Assembly (NCBI GenBank): GCA_026709085.1
Contig: JAPOTR010000066.1
Location: forward strand, 1-36,701
Length of the DNA: 36,701 nt
Source of the DNA: Cyanobacteria bacterium MAG CAR3_bin_5
GTDB taxonomy: Bacteria > Cyanobacteriota > Cyanobacteriia > PCC-6307 > Cyanobiaceae
Direction of reading: 5' to 3'
Below the pieces are notes generated by a model. That model was not told the DNA's origin and did not search any database. It saw only the letters and a program-made list of their open reading frames with translations. Of the stretch, positions 31,695-36,701 are shown piece after piece. Made by a program: the position numbers and the translations under genes. Numbering within the stretch: the first letter of the stretch is position 1; each line of letters begins with the position of its first letter.

Positions 31695-32567
31695 ATGGAA
31701 CCGTCCCCGCCCATCACCCCTGACCTCACCCGGGTGCAGGTGTTGTCCGAGGCCCTGCCCTACATCCAGCGCTTTGCCGGCCGCACGGTGGTGATCAAGT
31801 ACGGCGGCGCCGCCATGGCGCAGGAGAACCTGCGCCAGGCCGTATTCCGCGACGTCACCCTCCTGGCCTGTGTGGGCCTCCGTCCCGTGATGATCCATGG
31901 GGGCGGCCCGGAGATCAACACCTGGCTGGCCAAGTTGGCCATTGAGCCGGAGTTCCACGCCGGCCTGCGGGTCACCAGCGCCGAGACCATGGAGGTGGTG
32001 GAGATGGTGCTGGTGGGCCGGGTCAATAAGCAGATTGTCAACGGCATCAACCATCAAGGCGGCCTGGCGGTGGGGCTTTCCGGCAGTGACGGCCAACTGG
32101 TGCAGGCCCGCACCTATGACAACGGCTCCATGGGGCTGGTGGGGGAAGTGGAGCGGGTAAAGCCCGATCTGCTGCTGCCCCTGCTGGAGCAGGGTTATAT
32201 CCCGGTGATTTCCAGTGTGGCCGCGGATCCTTCCGGCGTATCCCACAATATCAACGCCGACATCGTGGCCGGGGAGATTGCCGCGGCGCTCCATGCGGAA
32301 AAGCTGATCCTGCTCACCGATACGCCCGGGGTGCTGCGCCAGCCGGGGGAGGTAAGCACCTTGCTGGAACATCTCACCATTGGCGAGGCCCGCGCCCTCA
32401 TGGCTGACGGTGTGGTGAGTGGAGGCATGGCTCCCAAAACGGAGTGCTGTATCCGCGCCCTGGCCCAGGGGGTGCGCTCCGCCCATATCGTGGACGGCCG
32501 GGTTCCCCATGCCCTGTTGCAGGAAATTTTCACTGATTCCGGCATTGGCACCATGATCTCGGGCTAA
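31695..32567 (+). CDS. argB: Acetylglutamate kinase
   Basis: A 290-residue amino-acid-kinase-family enzyme that phosphorylates N-acetyl-L-glutamate with ATP in arginine synthesis. In cyanobacteria it is the target of PII relief from arginine inhibition. The ATP-binding lysine lies in [10 protein letters not shown], with the glycine-rich loop in MIHGGGPEI and the substrate site in [33 protein letters not shown] is split over a turn, and the C-terminal [12 protein letters not shown] contains the second catalytic lysine. The ATG at 31695 gives the usual short N-terminal arm ([17 protein letters not shown]), which in hexameric arginine-sensitive enzymes forms the interlacing helix. Confidence 0.96.
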   Translation: MEPSPPITPDLTRVQVLSEALPYIQRFAGRTVVIKYGGAAMAQENLRQAVFRDVTLLACVGLRPVMIHGGGPEINTWLAKLAIEPEFHAGLRVTSAETMEVVEMVLVGRVNKQIVNGINHQGGLAVGLSGSDGQLVQARTYDNGSMGLVGEVERVKPDLLLPLLEQGYIPVISSVAADPSGVSHNINADIVAGEIAAALHAEKLILLTDTPGVLRQPGEVSTLLEHLTIGEARALMADGVVSGGMAPKTECCIRALAQGVRSAHIVDGRVPHALLQEIFTDSGIGTMISG

Positions 32568-32623
32568 GCAACCGGAAATCGCCGCCCCAATCACCGCGTC
32601 AGCATTCCAGGAAACCGAACCCC

Positions 32624-32926
32624 ATGGCTCACGTCAAGCTCCACCTCCTCACGGCCCTTGTGGCGGCAGCGGGCCTTGCAACTCCGGCAACACCACAGGA
32701 GATTGACGTTCTGTCCGGCTTGGACTGGCTGGAGCGGTTCGACTGCACCGTAGCGGTAGCAGGCTTGACACCCCACACTCCCCAAACCCGGAAGGCATTG
32801 AATGCCCTCAAGGAAATTACCGGCCGCGAGACCGTGTTTGTTGCCGTCTGCCGTGATCCCGAGACTGGTGGAGACGTGATTGTCGGAGCGGATCCAGCCA
32901 CGTTGAACTCTCTCCTGCAGCAATAA
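32624..32926 (+). CDS. Hypothetical protein (100 aa)
   Basis: A 100-residue protein starting MAHVKLHLLTALVAAAGLAT, followed by DVLSGLDWLERFDCTVAV and TVFVAVCRDPETGGDVIVG. The alternation of strands and helices suggests a small alpha/beta fold, and the N-terminal hydrophobic stretch could be a signal or membrane anchor. It lies 57 bases after argB on the same strand. I do not recognise a family. Confidence 0.6.
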   Translation: MAHVKLHLLTALVAAAGLATPATPQEIDVLSGLDWLERFDCTVAVAGLTPHTPQTRKALNALKEITGRETVFVAVCRDPETGGDVIVGADPATLNSLLQQ

Positions 32927-32965
32927 GCCCCGCCCAATAACGACGCCATGCTCGGAGGTGCAGTC

Positions 32966-35260
32966 TCAGAGATGCACGGGATCGGGGTCGATGGTCAGAT
33001 CCACCCCACGGGGTAGCACTGCCCGCAGATTCTGCCCCGGTGAAAACGGCAGGGGGCCTTCCGGGCCGTGGAGCAACAACTGCCAGCGGCTGCGCTGGGC
33101 CACCCGGGCTACGGGGGCGGGCGCCGGACCCACCACGGTCCATCCCCGACGACCCAGATCGGGACTCAGGTGGGCTGCCAGGAGCGCCGCCCCGTTGGCC
33201 GTGGCGCGGGCACTGGGGCCGCTGAGGCGCAGCAGGCAGGCGCGCACGTAGGGCGCCAGCCCATGGCGCCGCCGGTTTTCCATCTCCTGGTTGAGGAAAC
33301 GGTCATAGGAGCCCTCCACCAGGCTGCGCACCACCACGTGCTCCGGGGCATAGGTCTGCACCAGCACCTCGCCGGGTTTGGCGCCCCGCCCCGCCCGCCC
33401 GGCCAACTGGAAAAACACCTGCAACGCCTGTTCCTGGGCCCGGAGATCCGGCCGATACATCAGGCCGTCCGCCGCCAGCACCACCGCCATGGTCACGTTG
33501 GGAAGATCCATGCCCTTGGCCAGCATCTGGGTGCCCACCAGCACGTCCGCCTGATGCCGGGCAAATTGCTCCAGGATGCGCCGGTGGCCATCCTTGCCCC
33601 GGGTGGTGTCGTGGTCGTAGCGCAACAGGCGCAGATCGGGGAGTTGTTGTTGCAGCAGTTCCACCACCCGCTGGGTGCCGATCCCGAAGGGTTTGAACGC
33701 TGTGGAGCCACAGTGGTTGCAGCGGGTCTGCAACGGTTGCCGATGGTTACACCAATGGCAGCGCAGTACGTCCTGGCGGCCGCCGGGGCTGTGGCGGCGA
33801 TGCACTGTGAGAGGCACAGCGCAGTGGGGACACATCACCGCTTCCCCGCAACTGCGGCAATTCAGAAACGGGCTGTATCCCCGCCGCGGCACAAACAGCA
33901 CCGCCTGCTCACCGCGACCACAGACGGTCTCCAGCCGATCCCGCAAGGGTCTGCTGATGGCTGTGCGTTGCCCCCTGGCCAACTCCTGCCGCATGTCCAC
34001 CACCCGAATCGGTGGCAGCCGGCCACCGGCCAGCCGTTCCTTGAGCCGTAGAAGCTGGCAGGCCCCGTCCTGGCAGCGGCGCCAACTCTCCAGGCTGGGG
34101 GTGGCGCTGCCCAGCAGCAGGGACGCCCCATCCTGCCGGGCCCGGTAACGGGCCACGTCCCGGGCGTGGTAGCAGGGCATGGGGGCCTCCTGCTTGTAGG
34201 ACGGGTCGTGCTCTTCGTCCAGCACCACCAGGCCCGGCAGCGCCAGGGGCAGAAACACGGCGGAGCGGGTGCCCACCACCAGCCAGGGGCCGCCATGACG
34301 GCAGCGCTCCCAGGTCTGGCGCCGCTCCCCGTCGCTCAGATGGCTGGAATAGGAGAGAGCCCGGTCCGGGAAGCGGCGGCGGCAGCGATCCAGAAGCTGG
34401 GGGATCAGGCCGATTTCCGGGCACAACAGGAGCACGTCCCGTCCCTGGGCCAACCAGAAGGCTGCTGCCTGGAGATAGATCTCGGTCTTGCCTGAACCGG
34501 TGACCCCCCACAGCAGAGCTTCCCGCCCCCGTCCGGGGGATGCGGTCAAGGAGGCCAGCACCCGGGCTTGGTCAGGGGTGAGTTGGCGCGGGGTTTCCGG
34601 TGGGGGGCCAGAGTCGGATGGCTGGAGTCGGGGCTGCTCCGGATCTTGATCGTGGCGGCTTTCCAGCCTCAGCACACCGGCTCTGGAAAGATTCTCCACC
34701 GGTACGCGGCTACAGCCGCTGTCCTGCAACAGGTCCTTCAGCCAGCAGCCCTGTGGGCCATGGCGATCCAGATACTGGAGCAGGTGCTGTTGACGTTTTG
34801 TCACGTCCTGCCCGCCTGCAAGGTGGGGCTGGCGTTGCACCCAGACTCGCCGCCGACCCTTGCGGGGGTTGGGGCCTCCAGCCCGTTGACCCAGTACCCC
34901 TGGCGGCAGGGCCGTACGTAGAACCTGCAGCAGGGAGGTGTGGGTTTGCTCAGCACACCAGCCGACAAGCTGGCGCCAAGCCCTGGTGAAGGCCCCCTTC
35001 AGAATCAGGTTTTCAACGGTTTGCAACTGCTCCCTGGCAATCCCGGCGGGGGGTTCCAGGCGCTCTGCCGTCACCAGGCCCGCATGGAGCCGTTGCCGCA
35101 CAGGCGCCCACACCAGGTCACCGGGCTCTGCGGGTTCAGTGGGGTGATTGGCATAGGTGAGCAGCAGAGTCCCCTGGCCAACCTCCACCAACACGTCCAA
35201 CAAACTGGGAGAATCGGACGCCAGAAGGGAGTTGCAGACACGTAGGGATCTGTCTAGCAT
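32966..35260 (-). CDS. priA: Primosomal protein N' (replication restart helicase PriA)
   Basis: A 764-residue superfamily-2 helicase that reloads the replisome at collapsed forks. Walker A is GVTGSGKTEIY, the DEAH-like box is VVLDEEHDPSYKQE, and helicase motifs V/VI appear as VLVGTQMLAKGMDLPNVT and QLAGRAGRGAKPG. Eight cysteines in CRSCGEAVMCPHC and CHWCNHRQPLQTRCNHCGS bind the two structural zincs. The N-terminal DNA-binding part (EVGQGTLLLTY, PGDLVWAPVRQR) is present, so the gene is full length. It is divergent from rpoD and convergent with the 100-residue hypothetical gene. Confidence 0.96.
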   Translation of the reverse strand: MLDRSLRVCNSLLASDSPSLLDVLVEVGQGTLLLTYANHPTEPAEPGDLVWAPVRQRLHAGLVTAERLEPPAGIAREQLQTVENLILKGAFTRAWRQLVGWCAEQTHTSLLQVLRTALPPGVLGQRAGGPNPRKGRRRVWVQRQPHLAGGQDVTKRQQHLLQYLDRHGPQGCWLKDLLQDSGCSRVPVENLSRAGVLRLESRHDQDPEQPRLQPSDSGPPPETPRQLTPDQARVLASLTASPGRGREALLWGVTGSGKTEIYLQAAAFWLAQGRDVLLLCPEIGLIPQLLDRCRRRFPDRALSYSSHLSDGERRQTWERCRHGGPWLVVGTRSAVFLPLALPGLVVLDEEHDPSYKQEAPMPCYHARDVARYRARQDGASLLLGSATPSLESWRRCQDGACQLLRLKERLAGGRLPPIRVVDMRQELARGQRTAISRPLRDRLETVCGRGEQAVLFVPRRGYSPFLNCRSCGEAVMCPHCAVPLTVHRRHSPGGRQDVLRCHWCNHRQPLQTRCNHCGSTAFKPFGIGTQRVVELLQQQLPDLRLLRYDHDTTRGKDGHRRILEQFARHQADVLVGTQMLAKGMDLPNVTMAVVLAADGLMYRPDLRAQEQALQVFFQLAGRAGRGAKPGEVLVQTYAPEHVVVRSLVEGSYDRFLNQEMENRRRHGLAPYVRACLLRLSGPSARATANGAALLAAHLSPDLGRRGWTVVGPAPAPVARVAQRSRWQLLLHGPEGPLPFSPGQNLRAVLPRGVDLTIDPDPVHL

Positions 35261-35563
35261 CGTGACATCTGGCTCTTGCCAAATCAGGTGGAGCGTGGTC
35301 AGTCGCTTGCCTCAGGAGAGAGGAGACCCTGGTCTGTCCTCTGGAAGCCCTTCCTGACTCTTGAACTGACTTCCCACGTCGCCCCGTGCTGACGTTGATC
35401 ACCTAAAGCCTCTGGTCCGACAAATCAGCCGGTCAACCCAACACGCCATCCTCACCACGCCATGCCTTCCTTGTCCTGATGGGGCAACAAGCAATCTCGG
35501 TTGAAGACGATTGGCCGGCTGGATGCTGTTGCGGTTTGTTCACTCCCCCCCAGGTTTCTGCCC
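35261..35563. promoter_or_regulatory. Divergent intergenic region between priA and rpoD
   Basis: About 300 bases separate the divergent priA and rpoD starts, so promoters for both should lie here. I see no clear -35/-10 pair, no convincing ribosome-binding site before the rpoD ATG, and no small gene. Confidence 0.4.
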
Positions 35564-36701
35564 ATGAGTCCACTTGTTGCTGCCAAAGTAGACTGTGTCG
35601 AATTCACAGCCAGCAGTCAGCAGAAATCCATACAGCCCTTGTCGGACCCACTGTCCCAGGGGTCCATCAACATCCGGTGCCGGGTCACCAGTTGGCGGGC
35701 GCCCGTTTGTCTACCCTCCACGATAAAACCGTCACCGTCAGAGGTTCCCGTCCATCGCAACGGCGCTCGGCCGTCATCGCCGCGGGTGACGCGCCTCAAG
35801 GCAATTCTTCGCAGACTTAAGGCCAGCGCCCGAGTCAATGGCGCCAGGGTCAGAATCCGCCTCACAGCCGAAGCGCTGGACCGGGCAAAAGCTACTCTGT
35901 CGAAGGCCGGGTCAGGGCAACAGATCCCAGTGGGAGGCGTCCCCCAAACCGCAGCGCCCCAAGGGCGCTCCACCATCCAACAACAGCCCGCGCCTGGACC
36001 ACGGGCCACGTCCTTGCCCAACAAGCCCGGGCGGCCACAACCGGAATCCCCAGCCCCTGGTGGGACCGTCACCACCAGGGCCACAACCGGGGACCGGGGA
36101 TCCGTAGCGCCACAATCCGCCGCGATTCAGTCCAAAGCTTCCGGGAAGACCAGGGCCACCGCTACGGCCGCCAAATCCCCCGCCGGGCACCCGGCCGGCA
36201 AAGGCGCCCCGGACGCCAGGACAACCCAGGGAATACAAAAGCGGTCCCGCCATGGGGCCCAGTCCCCCCGGACCGGGACAAAGGGGGTGTACACGGAAGA
36301 CTCCATTCGCGTCTATCTCCAGGAAATCGGCCGCATTCGCCTGCTGCGGGCGGACGAGGAGATTGAGTTGGCGCGAAAAATTGCGGACCTGCTCTACCTG
36401 GAGCAGGAAGCGGAGACCTATTCCCATGAAAACGGGGGTCGCCACCCCTCCATGAGCGAGTGGGCCGAACAGGTGGCCATGCCCTACCGGAGCTTCAAGA
36501 GGCGTCTGAAGCTGGGACGGCGGGCCAAGGAAAAAATGGTGCAATCCAACCTGCGCCTGGTGGTGTCCATTGCCAAAAAGTACATGAACCGCGGCCTTTC
36601 CTTCCAGGACCTGATTCAGGAAGGAAGTCTGGGTCTGGTGCGGGCGGCGGAAAAATTCGACCATGAAAAGGGGTACAAGTTTTCCACCTACGCCACTTGG
36701 T
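35564..36701 (+). CDS. rpoD: Principal RNA polymerase sigma factor RpoD (N-terminal part, runs off the window)
   Basis: The frame opens at ATG 35564 ([14 protein letters not shown]) and is open to the right edge (379 codons). From residue 242 it reads [20 protein letters not shown] (region 1.2) and [18 protein letters not shown]. Residues about 325-379 hold region 2 ([50 protein letters not shown]), which contacts core polymerase and the -10 element. This is the RpoD1/SigA type of alpha-cyanobacteria. The first 241 residues are low complexity and rich in Ala, Pro, Arg, Gly and Thr; this pre-1.2 part looks long, so the true start could be further downstream, for example at an internal GTG. Regions 3 and 4 are outside the window. 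Confidence 0.93.
   Translation, partial: MSPLVAAKVDCVEFTASSQQKSIQPLSDPLSQGSINIRCRVTSWRAPVCLPSTIKPSPSEVPVHRNGARPSSPRVTRLKAILRRLKASARVNGARVRIRLTAEALDRAKATLSKAGSGQQIPVGGVPQTAAPQGRSTIQQQPAPGPRATSLPNKPGRPQPESPAPGGTVTTRATTGDRGSVAPQSAAIQSKASGKTRATATAAKSPAGHPAGKGAPDARTTQGIQKRSRHGAQSPRTGTKGVYTEDSIRVYLQEIGRIRLLRADEEIELARKIADLLYLEQEAETYSHENGGRHPSMSEWAEQVAMPYRSFKRRLKLGRRAKEKMVQSNLRLVVSIAKKYMNRGLSFQDLIQEGSLGLVRAAEKFDHEKGYKFSTYATW

Noticed and set aside
35838-36107. Separate plus-strand small protein upstream of the sigma-factor domains
   Set aside because: It overlaps the continuous rpoD frame from 35564 in another phase and has only Pro/Gly-rich shadow composition.

Overview
ORGANISM. The window is high-GC cyanobacterial DNA from the alpha-cyanobacterial (Synechococcus/Cyanobium/Prochlorococcus) lineage. 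It carries form IA RuBisCO inside an alpha-carboxysome (cso) cluster with NdhF4/NdhD4/ChpX genes, together with cbiD, argB, priA, a DUF2854 gene and a principal sigma factor. High GC, a large secreted Calx-beta/Fn3 protein, several nuclease/ATPase pairs and many gene remnants suggest a host-associated lineage such as the sponge symbiont Candidatus Synechococcus spongiarum. That assignment is inference and was not checked against any database.

LAYOUT. (1) 1-1280, minus: start of a secreted repeat protein whose signal-peptide region is built from an 8-bp tandem repeat. (2) 1655-4163: cbiD, a divergent class-V aminotransferase and tRNA-Gly(CCC). (3) 4309-7555: a secreted-protein reading frame interrupted by an in-frame TGA, a decayed duplicate of the chpX/acRAF/ATPase junction, and a TOPRIM-like gene with a frameshifted ATPase. 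(4) 7562-21473, minus: the carbon-fixation block, in transcription order csoS1D, csoS1A, cbbL, cbbS, hairpin, csoS2, csoSCA, csoS4A, csoS4B, csoS1E, ferritin-like, ndhF4, ndhD4, chpX, acRAF. (5) 21642-30400: a cell-envelope and defence-like island holding gtrA, a broken glycosyltransferase with a G13 tract, two more ATPase/TOPRIM pairs, a DUF2079 membrane protein, and fragments of csoS1D, a PMT-type glycosyltransferase and a lipid-A-disaccharide-synthase-like gene. (6) 30852-36701: housekeeping genes (small unknown, DUF2854, argB, small unknown, priA, partial rpoD).

HOW THE GENES WORK TOGETHER. The NDH-1 CO2-uptake subunits (NdhF4, NdhD4, ChpX) make bicarbonate. Shell proteins (CsoS1A, CsoS1D, CsoS1E, CsoS4A, CsoS4B), the scaffold CsoS2, the carbonic anhydrase CsoSCA and RuBisCO form the carboxysome, with acRAF as a RuBisCO assembly factor. 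Almost every junction in the block overlaps or is very short, so co-transcription is likely.

MOST NOTABLE. Three divergent two-gene modules (an SMC/OLD-like AAA ATPase followed by a small TOPRIM/DUF4276-like protein) lie within 25 kb. One is fused to the 3' end of the carboxysome operon and is decaying; another sits between direct repeats. The surface-protein gene and the glycosyltransferase gene carry repeat tracts whose unit lengths are not multiples of three, placed where length changes would switch the reading frame.
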